Assembly (NCBI GenBank): GCA_030760725.1
Contig: JASWHV010000019.1
Span: forward strand, 35,529,944 to 35,593,943
Length of the DNA stretch: 64,000 nt
Direction: 5' to 3'
Source: Neostapfia colusana
Lineage: Eukaryota; Streptophyta; Magnoliopsida; Poales; Poaceae
Shown: piece by piece, positions 22,162 to 33,458 of the stretch
How positions within the stretch are numbered: position 1 is the first letter of the stretch
Layout of the letters: each line of letters opens with the position of its first letter
The notes under the pieces: generated by a model
What the model was told of the DNA's origin: nothing
The model's input: only the letters and a program-made list of their open reading frames with translations
The model's database searches: none
Made by a program: the position numbers and the translations under genes

Positions 22162-25100
22162 TTACCGGATATGCGACGTGAGAAAGTCGGGGTGGTTAGT
22201 GCGAAGGAATTCTTCGCTCTCCCATGTCGCTTCGTCCACGGAGTGATTACTCCATAGAACCTTGTAGAACCACAACGTACGGTTGCGTGTGGTTCGGGCC
22301 TTTTCATCAATAACCTGCACCGGTTCCTCCCGATAGGTGAGGTCCGGTTGCAGTTCTTCAATGTCTTCCAGCTGAACGGTAGTTGATAACTTGAGACACT
22401 TCCTCAGCTGGGAAACGTGAAAGACGTCGTGCACACCGAAAAGTGCTTCTGGTAATCTCAGCCGGTATGCTACCGATCCACATCTTTCGGTAATCTGGAA
22501 TGGACCGATGAATCGGGGTGCCAACTTTCCTCTCACCCCAAATCTGTTTACACCCTTCATTGGAGACACTCGTAGGTATACGTGATCTCCAACTTCGAAT
22601 TGTAATGGGCGCCTTCTCCGGTCCGCATACTGTTTCTGACGGGATTGAGCGGCTCTTAGGTTCGCTTGAATCAGTCGAACTTTTTCTTCCGCGTCGTTGA
22701 CAAGGTCAATCCCGAAGGTAACCCTCTCGCCAGACTCACCCCAGTTCAGTGGTGTGCGGCATTTTCTCCCGTAGAGCGCCTCGTAGGGCGCCATCTTGAT
22801 GCTGGCTTGGTACCCATTGTTGTACGAGAACTCGGCTAACGGCAAGTGATCATCCCAATTCTTGTCGTGGTCGATAGCGCAAGCTCGTAGCATGTCTTCT
22901 AGAATCTGATTTACCCGCTCGGTTTGTCCATCCGTCTGCGGGTGGTAGGCTGAACTACGGATCAGCTTCGTCCCCAAGGTAGTGTGTAGCTGCTCCCAAA
23001 AACGGGACACAAATAAAGTGCCCCGGTCCGATATGATGGTACGGGGTACGCCGTATAAGCATAGGATCCGTGAGATGTACAGTTCAGCGTACTTCTTGGC
23101 GTTGTAGTTGGTGTTGACCGGGATGAAATGGGCAACTTTGGTGAGCCGATCGACGATTACCCACACAGAATCATGTTTCTGTAAGGTGGTGGGTAAACCG
23201 ACGACGAAATCCATGCTCACGTCCTCCCACTTCCAGGCAGGAATGCCTAGTGGTTGCAGCAGTCCCGGTTTCCGCATATGGTCTGCCTTCACCCTTCGAC
23301 ATGTATCACACTCGGACACGTATTTGGCAGTCTCTCGCTTCATCCGTGTCCACCAAAACCTTCTTCTGAGTTCTTGATACATTTTGTTGCTGCCGGGGTG
23401 AATAGAAAACTTTGATAAGTGAGCCTCATCAAAGATTTTCTTCCGTAACTCCGGGTTTCGGGGTACGACAATCCGGTCCTTGAACCATAGGACGCCGTCT
23501 CCGTCCTTCCGGAAACATTTCAACTCCCCACTGTCTATACGTCTCCGCAAATGTGACATGCCCTTGTCATTCTTCTGGGCTGCCGCTATCTCTTCACGGA
23601 TGGTGGGGATCAAAGCTAAGCTGTAGAGAGCTCCGTGTGGAATCAATCGTAGTGGTGGTTCGCTCTCTTCCAACGGTGTGATGGTAAGATTATTGACGTG
23701 TGACTTGCGGCTCAGCGCATCTGCCACGACGTTTGCCTTGCCCGGATGATAATGGATCTCTATTTCGTAATCCTTTATCAGTTCTAACCATCTTCGTTGC
23801 CTCATGTTCAACTCCTTCTGAGTGAATATGTACTTGAGGCTTTTGTGGTCGGTATATAAATGTACGAGGTTACCGAGTAGGTAGTGCCTCCACATCTTCA
23901 GTGCAAGTACCACGGCAGCGAGCTCCAAATCGTGAGTTGGATAATTTTGCTCATGGTTCCTAAGCTGCCGTGATCCATACGCGACCACTCTTCGGTCTTG
24001 CATCAGCACACATCCGAGCCCAATGCCGGATGCATCGCAGTACACATCGAACGGTTTTGTTGTGTCTGGCTGCGCCAAAACCGGTGCTGATGTCAGGTGC
24101 TTGACTAAAGCCTTGAATGCTGCTTCACATGCTGGACCCCAAACATATTTGGCAGCTTTCTTCAGCAGCTCTGTCATTGGCTTGGCAATCTTCGAGAAGT
24201 TCGGAATGAACCTCCGATAATATCCCGCGAGTCCGAGGAAACTCCGTACCTCATGAACAGTTCTCGGGGATTTCCAATTCAGCACTTGCGAGATCTTGCT
24301 CGGGTCCACAGCGATACCCTCCACTGAGATGATATGCCCGAGGAAAGGCACTTGCGATATCCAGAACACGCATTTGCTGAATTTTGCGTATAACTTGTGA
24401 TCCCGCAGCCGTTGCAAGACTATACGCAGATGTTTCTTGTGATCTTCCACCGACTTGGAATATACCAGGATGTCGTCGATGAAGACCACGACAAACTTGT
24501 CCAGCTCCGGCATGAACACCGAGTTCATTAAGTACATGAAGTGAGCTGGAGCATTGGTGAGGCCAAAGGACATGACCAGGTACTCATAAAGTCCGTACCT
24601 TGTCGAGAAAGCTGTCTTTGGAATGTCCTCCGCCCTTATCTTAATCTGATGGTACCCGGATCTTAAATCCATCTTGGAAAAGATCTTCGCTTCGACCAAC
24701 TGATCAAACAACATGTCGATCCGTGGCAACGGGTACTTGTTTTTGATGGTTACGGCATTTAATGGGCGGTAGTCCACGCAAAGCCGCAACGTTTCATCCT
24801 TCTTCTTGACAAATAATGCCGAACAGCCCCATGGGGAGGAGCTCGGCCTAATAAAACCCTTCTCCAGAAGGTCCGTGAGCTGAGTCTTCAGTTCAGCCAA
24901 CTCTTTGGGCGCCATCTTGTACGGCCTTCGGGATATTGGCATGGTCCCCGGTGCGAGTTCAATCTTGAACTCCACCTCTCTATCGGGTGGCATTCCCGGC
25001 AAATCGTCCGGGAATACATCAGGGAACTCTCGGACCACTGGAATGTCTTCCAATCTGATGGTTGTGGCTTGGTAGACACTTGGAAGTTTTATTTCTGGAC

Positions 25101-26718
25101 TGTCCAGAAATAATGAGTGAGAACCGTGCACCTCTGAGTTTAAGTGCACGACTCGAAGGACGGTGTCTAAAACAGCGCCGTGGCGGGTTAACCACGACAT
25201 CCCTAGGATGACATCGACCTTCTGCCCCTCTAAGATAATGAGAGACGTGGGGTACACTCTACCCGCTAAGCATAATGGTGCTTTGGAGACCATTACGCTT
25301 GCTGAAACCTTCCCACCCGGTGAACAAATTAAATATGGACTATCGGTGGGTAGTATTGGCAAGCTGTGTTTAGCAATGAAAGCTTGGCTAATAAAATTAT
25401 GCGTGGCGCCTGAATCAAATAGTACTATAGCGGGATGCTGGTGAAGTTGGAACATACCCGCAAGGATTGGCTCGCCCTCCGGCACGTCCTCAATGGCAAG
25501 CTGGTGGACAGTACCGGGCCTAGGGTTCGCCCGCCGCGCATTAGTAGGGTTCCGGGGTTGATTCCTCCCCGGAAATTGTGGTGCCACTCCGCCGCCTTGC
25601 CTCTCCGGGAAACTGCTCGCGAAGTGTCCTGGACGACCACACTTGTAACATGTGGCCGCTGCTGGTGGAGTACTCGGGGGACGAAAGCCCGGCATGCGTT
25701 GCGGAGGTGCAAACGCACGCGGCATCGCCCGCTGCTGCTGTTGTTGTTGCGGTGGTACTGGCAGTGCCGGCCGGAATGCCGGTGAAGAGTACAGCCGACT
25801 GCGGAACGGCATCGACCGCTGTGGTGGTTGCCAGCGCGGACCTGATGGTGGGCGATTCACCATCCGAAACTTCTGAGAAGGACCGCCTCCTTCTCCGCTG
25901 CTCTGCGGCGCGCTTCGCTTTCGCTCTGCCGCCGCCAACTCCTTGCCAGAGTCCTCCTGAACAATCGCAGCATCAATTATGTCGTTGAGGCTGCCGCGAT
26001 TGAACATCGCCAGCTTGTCCTTCAGGAGCGGGTTAATCCCCTGGTAAAAGTGGTCCCGCCGCTTCTCGTCCGTATCTGCGTGATACGACGCGTAGAGCGC
26101 GAGATCGTTGAACGCCCTGGAATATTCCAGCGCGTTCCGGCTCCCTTGTTGCAGGTGTAGGAACTCCTGCGTCTTCCTCTTCATCAAACCGGGCGGTATA
26201 TGATAGGCCCTGAAGGCCGTCCGGAACTCCGCCCAGGTCATCGCTCGGTCAGTGGGCTGTGAAGCACAGAAGTTGGCCCACCACGCGCTCGCGGATCCTT
26301 GGAGCTGCTGGACCGCGAACTGAGTCTTGCGCTGCTCGCTGATTTGGAGCAGCCCGAACTTCATCTCTATGGCGCGGAGCCAGTTGTCCGCGTCAAGTGG
26401 TTCATCCGCCCTTGAGAATACAGGGGGATGAGTCACCAGGAAGTCGGAGTAGGAGCTCTGTTGGCGCTCCTCACGATCTTGACGTCTCTCTGGGCGAGAC
26501 GTATTCGCAATTAACGTTTGCAGCAGCTCTGTGTGCTGCTCATGTGAACCCGCCATTGCCGCGACAATGTCGGCCAATGTAACCGTTGGTAGTGGCGGTG
26601 GCGGTGTTTGCTGTTGTTGTTGCTGCTGCTGTCCCGAGGAGTCCTCGGGAGGTGGTTGGGAGGTCTCTCCCCCTTGACTGGTACACCCAACGTCAGGGTT
26701 GGCACGAGTACGCGTCAT
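22162..26718 (-). CDS. gag-pol: Element B gag-pol polyprotein, uninterrupted (1,518 residues)
   Basis: The start is the ATG at 26718-26716 (MTRTRANPD), one base after a splice-like CCAG; a longer frame from 26850 adds 44 unlikely residues. Domains in order: Gag capsid region (about 100-300); zinc knuckle from residue 357 with CYKCG and H present but Phe in place of the last Cys; aspartic protease with DSGA at Asp435; reverse transcriptase with FIDD (Asp748, Asp749); RNase H with YCDASG (Asp895); integrase with an HHCC zinc finger (Cys1137, Cys1140) and catalytic Asp1170, Asp1231 and Glu1267 (DX35E spacing); chromodomain (about 1460-1510, WSNH...EATWE). Polyprotein processing would yield particle, replication and integration proteins. 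The chromodomain is expected to bias integration towards marked chromatin. No internal stop or frameshift is present. The knuckle mutation may impair RNA packaging. Confidence 0.95.
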   Translation of the reverse strand: MTRTRANPDVGCTSQGGETSQPPPEDSSGQQQQQQQQTPPPPLPTVTLADIVAAMAGSHEQHTELLQTLIANTSRPERRQDREERQQSSYSDFLVTHPPVFSRADEPLDADNWLRAIEMKFGLLQISEQRKTQFAVQQLQGSASAWWANFCASQPTDRAMTWAEFRTAFRAYHIPPGLMKRKTQEFLHLQQGSRNALEYSRAFNDLALYASYHADTDEKRRDHFYQGINPLLKDKLAMFNRGSLNDIIDAAIVQEDSGKELAAAERKRSAPQSSGEGGGPSQKFRMVNRPPSGPRWQPPQRSMPFRSRLYSSPAFRPALPVPPQQQQQQRAMPRAFAPPQRMPGFRPPSTPPAAATCYKCGRPGHFASSFPERQGGGVAPQFPGRNQPRNPTNARRANPRPGTVHQLAIEDVPEGEPILAGMFQLHQHPAIVLFDSGATHNFISQAFIAKHSLPILPTDSPYLICSPGGKVSASVMVSKAPLCLAGRVYPTSLIILEGQKVDVILGMSWLTRHGAVLDTVLRVVHLNSEVHGSHSLFLDSPEIKLPSVYQATTIRLEDIPVVREFPDVFPDDLPGMPPDREVEFKIELAPGTMPISRRPYKMAPKELAELKTQLTDLLEKGFIRPSSSPWGCSALFVKKKDETLRLCVDYRPLNAVTIKNKYPLPRIDMLFDQLVEAKIFSKMDLRSGYHQIKIRAEDIPKTAFSTRYGLYEYLVMSFGLTNAPAHFMYLMNSVFMPELDKFVVVFIDDILVYSKSVEDHKKHLRIVLQRLRDHKLYAKFSKCVFWISQVPFLGHIISVEGIAVDPSKISQVLNWKSPRTVHEVRSFLGLAGYYRRFIPNFSKIAKPMTELLKKAAKYVWGPACEAAFKALVKHLTSAPVLAQPDTTKPFDVYCDASGIGLGCVLMQDRRVVAYGSRQLRNHEQNYPTHDLELAAVVLALKMWRHYLLGNLVHLYTDHKSLKYIFTQKELNMRQRRWLELIKDYEIEIHYHPGKANVVADALSRKSHVNNLTITPLEESEPPLRLIPHGALYSLALIPTIREEIAAAQKNDKGMSHLRRRIDSGELKCFRKDGDGVLWFKDRIVVPRNPELRKKIFDEAHLSKFSIHPGSNKMYQELRRRFWWTRMKRETAKYVSECDTCRRVKADHMRKPGLLQPLGIPAWKWEDVSMDFVVGLPTTLQKHDSVWVIVDRLTKVAHFIPVNTNYNAKKYAELYISRILCLYGVPRTIISDRGTLFVSRFWEQLHTTLGTKLIRSSAYHPQTDGQTERVNQILEDMLRACAIDHDKNWDDHLPLAEFSYNNGYQASIKMAPYEALYGRKCRTPLNWGESGERVTFGIDLVNDAEEKVRLIQANLRAAQSRQKQYADRRRRPLQFEVGDHVYLRVSPMKGVNRFGVRGKLAPRFIGPFQITERCGSVAYRLRLPEALFGVHDVFHVSQLRKCLKLSTTVQLEDIEELQPDLTYREEPVQVIDEKARTTRNRTLWFYKVLWSNHSVDEATWESEEFLRTNHPDFLTSHIR

Positions 26719-26990
26719 TCTGGAATTCAAAACAGCAGCAATTAGCACATGTCTTACTAAAAATTCCATACGCAACAGTAGGTATTGAAGTGACACATGA
26801 TCAATTTGCACAACATTCACATATATTGATAAAGCATAAACTTTATACAAGATACATTATTCTCGAATCTCCGAGAAGTCGTGTTCATGTCGTCACTACC
26901 TATACATACGCTACTGTCTACACGACATGTCACCGATTACAAAAGTTGGGTTACGCTACCCTAGCTGCCCTACTTGGCAACCGTAACCCC

Positions 26991-27924
26991 CTACTCGGAG
27001 TAGAACTCGACCTCCTGTGGGTCGTCCTCCTCCGGTACCTCTGCTGGTGGCTCGGGGTCTACCACCTCTTCTCCCATTCCAGGTTATCCCATGGCTGGAA
27101 GACCCAAGACTACCGGTACGCCCAATACCGGGGGCACGAGGTCCTGTAATGCATGCACCTCGTCCATAGCCTGGCTGTAGTCCTCTTCCCAGCCTTGTCC
27201 TTCCTCAATAGCGTCGTCCCGCTCTTGAGCAAGGTCCGCATTCTGCTGGGTTAGGGTCTGCACCAGCTCTTGCAACGCCGCGATGTCAACACGGCTCTTC
27301 TTCCTTGCCTTCTTCAGACGACGCAACTGATATCAGTCGCTTAATCGTCGGAAGGAGCACATTGCGGAGTGCACTGTGAGCACTCTCGAAATGATCTCCA
27401 CGGCTTGTGCTCTCCTTGAGCTTGGTGGCGAGATGCTCCGTATGAACAGCTTGGCTGTCCATCACAGCGTTTCCCGCCCTCATTTGGAGGCTGAGGTTGG
27501 CCTCCGCGGGGTTGTACCTTGGGCAAGTCGGGTCTGTTGCCTCCAGGTACCTCTCTGCCCACACATGCTGAGCCCGCCCCTCCACCGGAACGAGTGCGTA
27601 TGGTGTGCCCTCCATAGCCTGCACGTGTAGTTGGCAGAAGCGTGACATGGTGTCACGGGCTGCCACTTGCCACATCCCTTCCGGTTGTCTTCCTCTCACC
27701 GTGACGGTGAATGGCACCCAACCGGGTGGCGTAGGTCCTGCGGAAACTTCGACATGGATCGTCCACGTCTTGTTCCCCTCTTCGCCTTCTTCCTTGGCGA
27801 AGTATTGCGGCATCTGATTGTACCCGAAATATTGGAGCATTTGCCGCAATGCTTCCGGGTAGCCGCTACGGTCAGAGCAGTGGGAAACTACCCACCCGTT
27901 CTCCAACCGTTTATCTGCTGCCAT
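26991..27924 (-). pseudogene. Extra ORF upstream of gag in element B (frameshift and stop)
   Basis: Homologue of 17080-18024 in C, starting MAADKRLENGWVVSHCS at 27924, right after TTTTTACAG. The N-terminal 200 codons are open. A deletion of about 13 nt near 27330 (against C) shifts the frame before the coiled-coil region. The coiled coil continues in another frame (27326-27084), and a TAA then replaces a GAA codon before the acidic tail. The original stop is at 26993-26991. It lies 272 nt upstream of gag. Product and role unknown. Confidence 0.75.
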
Positions 27925-29406
27925 CTGTAAAAATATATTTGAGAAATGTCAAATATTTATTTGAACAGTAAACCATTGAGTTATAACATAAGATATGTCA
28001 TTGAACCCATAACACTTGGAAACATAGTTCAAATTTTTAAACAAATTTGACTGCTGATCTGCTGTTACCATGACAGCCCTGACCAGTTTCCATATCAATC
28101 TGATTTAGGCCAGGTTAAAAGCAAAACCAGTCCTGGAGATCAACATCAAAGTTAAAGTTAACTTCAATAGCTTTCCAGAAAGTATTTGGTTGGCCTAAGA
28201 TCTGTCCTGGTTCAAAAGTTATGAGATGTCAAAGTTAACAGAATTTCTGGGAACAATTGGACAGCACCTCCCTGCCTTAGGTACTGATTTGATCCAACAA
28301 TCTCAGTTACTTCTGTTCCTAATCTGACAAAACTTTCTGTCACAAAGTTGTAACCCATCTCATAATCTTTCCAGAACTACCTCATTTTCTATTTTTGGAT
28401 TTTTATGCAGGAAGTTATGCTTAATTTACAGAGAGTCTACAGAGAGTCTTTGCTCCGTCCTGTTTTCTGGACAGTTTCAACTCTACTGCATTTTTCGAGT
28501 GGTTACGGGATGAAACACCTCTGGAACTCAACAGAAAAGTTGTAAGGCTCCTCCAAAGCTTTCCATAAATGTATCATACGACCCCAAGCTCGAAAGAACT
28601 CAACCTCTAACCTCTGATTAACTTCAGCCTTGATTTAGCTGAAAACAGAGTGCTCTGTCCTTGACATCCTATAGGTTGAAAACTTATTAGCTTTGAATAT
28701 CCTGTTCAAGGGAAGGAGTTAAATCAAGTTTTACTACTTTGGATCAAAACCTTCAAATTTTTAAATGAAGTTGTTCATTTAGTTGGGTGTGACGTCGATG
28801 CGTCACCAGATTATGTCGGTACTACGTCCTCACAAAGAAAAACCTATACCGGACTTAGCCGGCTTCGTTAGTTCAGTGGCACTAAACGTCACTCGCACAC
28901 GAATGCTACACATCTACCGTTTCGTGGTCAGGCTACCTGCAGAAACTCAAACAATCATCAGACTCGGCTGCACACCGAGCCCGGAATCCATACAGTTTGT
29001 ACACCCGGCCGTCATCAATCGCCCGGATGTTCTCAAGCCAAACACGCCTTGAGTTACGTGTTCACGTTTCAGACCACGTGACGGGGTCTCCCATGTTGCA
29101 CCACGCACGCCAGGGACAGACATTGCTCGAATACCCCAAACGACATGAAGAGTCGTAGAGGATATCAAAGCGGGTCGGGTTACCTGCCACCCGTGGGGCT
29201 CCACCCTTCAGCTTGTGCGCACTGGTGGACAGCGCTTACGTGCACCCCCCAAGACATGAACGTCCCGAGATGCACGATTATCCGACATAACAAATAGGTT
29301 AACAAGCCACTTTCTATATGCTAATAACATCCTTATACGGGCTACTAACTCGTTCCTCACTGGATTTTTGAAAAAGAAGACCTTTGTACTGTGTTAAACC
29401 TCAAGC
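27925..29406 (-). other. Element B untranslated leader
   Basis: About 1.5 kb, collinear with the leader of C. It includes the conserved block near 29155-29240 that is shared with A and C. No gene seen. Confidence 0.7.
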
Positions 29407-29408
29407 GA

Positions 29409-29420
29409 GCTCTGATACCA
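29409..29420 (-). other. Element B primer binding site
   Basis: TGGTATCAGAGC on the minus strand, three bases inside the LTR edge at 29424. Confidence 0.92.
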
Positions 29421-29467
29421 CGCTGACACGACCCCACTGGTCCTGTCGAGCCAGGATCACGCTGAGG

Positions 29468-29488
29468 GGTGCTGCGTTGCACAGCACC
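29468..29488 (-). other. Element B U5 hairpin, intact copy
   Basis: Arms GGTGCTG and CAGCACC with a 7-nt loop. The 3' LTR copy of B has lost four of the seven 3'-arm bases. Confidence 0.65.
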
Positions 29489-29654
29489 GTATAACACACG
29501 TCAAAGGTGCAAAGCGGAAGCGGAAGTTTTATTACATAAACAAGTTTATGAACATATTTACATCAAAATAAGTTCAGTCTACACTCGCGGGCGTAGACTA
29601 AGCATCAAGTTCACGTTCAGCCCTCGAACGTGTCCTTGCTAGCACACACGCACA

Positions 29655-30912
29655 CTAACTCTGCGGCGTGCACGACTCCCACTCGACGGAGTTCCCCTCC
29701 TGGGGTTCCGTCTCCTCTTCGGGAGTCCCTTCCTCATAGAACCCTGCAAAAGCTTCAAACACAAGCAGTGAGCACGAAGGCTCAGCAAGTCTGACCCGTC
29801 TCACCTAAACATGGAACTTCTACATGAGGGTAATGGGTTGCATGAGGTAAAAATCATTTGCAAGGACTCGCCTAATTAGTAGAACCTTACTTTCAAGTTT
29901 TAGCAGCAGGTTGTGGAGAACCTTACGCTAAGGCACATGAGAGAGCCGCAATCAAACAAGAAACGCATTTCTCTCATGTACTTTGCCCAAAGTTGAAAAG
30001 AACTTTAATTAGCTTTAAGCTACAGCATATCATTAACAATCAATGTCCAGCTTTCAATCAGCAACATTTTAACATGTAACTAGCCTGTTCTTTCTACGTC
30101 ACGGTACATTGAACAAGTGGTACTCACTGACCGCGAGGGACGGCGATTATAATCGATTTACACCTGCAGGGTTACCCGAACAACCCGTCACGTACGCCCG
30201 TACTCGATGTTGCCTACAACAACCATCACGGACGCCGTACGCAACTACCTTTCACCCGTTAGCCAAATATTGAACCGGTCCCATCGTCCCGAGCAAGAGG
30301 TCTCTGCACGCGCATCTCCGTGCCACCAGCCGATTTACACCTCGAGCTCTCAACCTACCCTCTGAACGACGGGCAATGCCTCAATACCCAGCTACCCGAG
30401 TTACATCAGTTTCCCGGTTCCCATATAGCCGGTAGGTCTTCGGTACTGTTCTAGCTTGTTCAACAGGCCCGCACACGGCTCGGTCCTCAATCGACACAAG
30501 CGGAGCTACAGCACACAGGCCCCAAAGTCCTGCTGCCCTTACTCTCCGCTCGGTCTCATTTTCTTGCCATGTGTATCATGTGCTATCTCTACCCGAGCAA
30601 TGTGCCTCTAGCCTATTCTCGCGAGTAGTTCCAACTACTCGACTTGTACCGAATCCTACTCTATCCTAGCAATGCAGTGGCTAACGAGGTTTTCAATCCT
30701 AAACCCAACCCATGGTTTTCTTGGCTGTGCAGTTGGGTTTCCAATCAAGACTCTAATGCAAAGAACAATATTCAAAGATGTGCTCAAAACAATAAACATT
30801 TGTAAAAAGGTTAATACAAACCGGGGCTTGCCTTGCTGCTCTTGGTCGTAGGCTAGCTGTTCCTCCGGAGTAACGAAGTCTAGGACTTCGGGTTCCTCCT
30901 CGACCTTAGTGA
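29655..30912 (-). other. Candidate spliced LTR reading frame, B 5' LTR copy
   Basis: Segment a 30912-30832 (81 nt), segment b 29743-29655 (89 nt); both open, same splice signals and phase as the other copies. The transcript from this LTR would be the one that matters for expression. Confidence 0.4.
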
Positions 30913-32716
30913 CTATATGATAGAAACAATACATGTATTGATTTAATGCATTTGTATTAAGTTGGAAGTTGTGAAGTCTACAACCTTTGCTAGATAGACC
31001 TGATGACTGTGAAACTTTTACTGTGGCTTGGTTACAACCTAAACAGAGACTTGGTCAAGTTTTAGTTGCAGCAAAGCTCATTTGAGCCCTCCACAAATAA
31101 TTATGTCCTTGACCTTAATTGGAACTCTTAGGGTGTTCTAGGAATTTTCATGAGACAAACTATGACTTTCTGAAAACTAGATTTTCAGAGGGTTCTAATG
31201 GAGTTGGTCTCACTTAATTTGGAAATCTCTAACTAAAGATATGAGCTAAACAATTTCAGAGAAAATTCTGAAAATGTTTCTGAACATTTTCTATTTTCTT
31301 TGGAACAGTTTCACTAATCACACCATTAGGTGGATTAAATGAGCTCAAATGGATCTGAAATTTTTATGGTAGTTCAAGGATATTTTGGTGAACATCTCAG
31401 CAAAATTTCAGGATTTTCCTCCAAAGGATTCTCCAGTTAAAATTCCTAACAGTTTAAACTTTGAGGAATTAATTCTGGATGAATAAGGAATTTCATGGAG
31501 TGAAACTTGATTTTCTGGAAAGTACTCAGAGAGCTGAATCCAGCAAAATTTGGTTCACTCAATTTGGAGCTTTCTAGCCAAAGTTATAAGGATTTGAAGT
31601 TTGAACTAAAACTGAAATTCGGGGAAAAGTTTAAACTCTGGCTTGTGGGCCCCGCACACAGTGCGTCGTCTCCCTCCTCGCGCCAACTGCGCGGCGGCGG
31701 TGTTCTCCGGCGACCCTCGCCGGAACTGAGTTCCCGGCCACCCCCCCGGCCCGAAACTTGCCGCCTGCCCCTTTTCCGACCCCCTGGACTCGATGGTAGG
31801 GTCGCCGGCCGCCGGCGATGACCGGAAACCCGTGCGCACCGGTGACAGCACCTGCTAGGGTTCCGGTGAGGTCGGTCCCGCTCTCCCGTGCACCAAATCG
31901 AACGGAAATCGGTCGGAGAGCATCAGTAGGGCATGGGAAACACGAACTACGGCTGGGTGGAAGCTAGAAATACCGGCAACTAGGCTCTCGACGGTGAGCC
32001 GAGGTGTTCAGCCATGGCGGCGGGGAAAACAGCCATATCATGGCCGATTCTCGATGGTTTTCTCCAATTCCAGTCCGAGCGTGGGCGCTAGCGTGCATAG
32101 AAGCTACTAGGTAACGAGCTTGTCCAACCTTCGTGCATAGAGCACGAATTTCACCCGAAGGTGAGCTCGGTTCTTATGAACTGATCAAGAGTAAATTTGG
32201 AAATTCTCGGCCGAGGGTTGATCAATCGCCAAACGGCTTTCGGCTACTCCATCTACATACAATCACGCACCTTTCTTGTGTAGAGAAGAGGACGTGACAA
32301 CGGCTGTGCCGTGCTGTCCACGGGAGCCCGATCGGCGGCGATGTTCGGCTCGCCGGAGAAATGGCTCGTACAGCTCGAGGAAGCTTGCTCACTGGCCAAC
32401 ACGGAGTGTGGGAGGTTGCTCTCGATCCCTTGGTGCCGTTTTGCTGTGGAGGAGGCTGTGCTCGCGAGCGATCGGCTTGATCAAGCGGGAGCTCGAGCGG
32501 CGGTGATGGCAGTGGAAAAACGGCCGAGTATGCCGGCAGCTCGGGGAATGAGTGATCGGAGCACGCCGGGGAGGGAATAAATAGCCCGGCGGCTGGTCTC
32601 CGGCTTGGGGCGCGCAGCAGGAGCTGGCGCCGGCTGCCCCCCTTCGGTGGCGCGCGCACACAGCAGCCGGGATCCGACTGAACTGTGTTTCAGTCGGTTT
32701 GTATTGAGGCAGAGGC

Positions 32717-32733
32717 TGACATGTGGGTCCCAC
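32717..32733 (-). promoter_or_regulatory. Conserved U3 box in the B 5' LTR
   Basis: TGACATGTGGGTCCCAC on the plus strand; the same motif as at 12138-12154 in C, in the matching U3 position. Confidence 0.45.
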
Positions 32734-33340
32734 CCCTCCTTTTAACCTCTGAAATTTACTCCTAACAGCTGTGGTAAACAGTGAACCCTATACTACCCTT
32801 GGCAATTCAAATTATTTACCCATGAGCCATTTGAATTGATCAAAGTTCAAATGAGGTTTGGTTTGAATGAATTTCAGCACAAGTTCAGTTTGAAATTCAG
32901 ATAAAGTTTGAATTTCTCCCCCTTAGCTCATGTCAAGATCAACTCCAAATGGAGTGAAAATTGGTGTGGGAGCTCACAAAAATGTGCTGAGTGAGAATAT
33001 GCCTTCCACTTTTAAATTCAGTGGGTGAAAACAGTTTGAATTTGAATCTGGTTTCAAACTGCCCTCCTCCTATCTATACCCAAAATGACCTCAAAAAGGT
33101 TTTGAATTTGGGTGGAACTTGGCATGGACATCCTTAGCAAAGTGTAGGAGTTTTCATATGTCCAGCCCATCTATATCACATGTGGGAAATACCACTTTTA
33201 CAATGTGTGAGTTTGTTCTCTAATGAGCATGTTGATAATTGTTACTTGCTCTTCATTTGTGTTCATCATTCTTGCTCAAATGAGGTGTGTGGTGTGGTGA
33301 TGAACACTGCAAATGGGTGTCAAAAACTGAGACCCTTACA

Positions 33341-33345
33341 TGCTT
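33341..33345. repeat. Target site duplication of element B, right copy
   Basis: TGCTT, matching 18179-18183. Confidence 0.95.
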
Positions 33346-33458
33346 TATCAATATATGTGAATGTTGTGCAAATTATTCATGTGCCACTTCAATACCTACT
33401 GTTACATATGGAATTTTAAGTAAGACATGTGCTAATTGCTGCTGTTTTGAATTTCAGA

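Larger units (their letters stand above)
18184..33340 (-). mobile_element. Element B, complete 15.2-kb chromovirus in reverse orientation
   Basis: Minus-strand order: 5' LTR 29424-33340, PBS, leader, extra ORF, gag-pol, PPT, 3' LTR 18184-22092, flanked by TGCTT. It has inserted in element C between the extra ORF and gag. The LTRs differ at about 40 places by eye over 3.9 kb (about 1%), which makes B the youngest insertion that can be dated here. It belongs to the same family group as C (same extra ORF, similar LTRs). Gag-pol is open, but the extra ORF and the zinc knuckle are damaged. Confidence 0.95.
29424..33340 (-). repeat. Element B 5' LTR (3,917 bp)
   Basis: Same ends as the 3' LTR. A CTATTTATT sequence (minus strand, about 32574-32584) beside the GC-rich block is a possible TATA element. 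The conserved U3 box is at 32717-32733 and the U5 hairpin is intact at 29468-29488. Confidence 0.95.
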
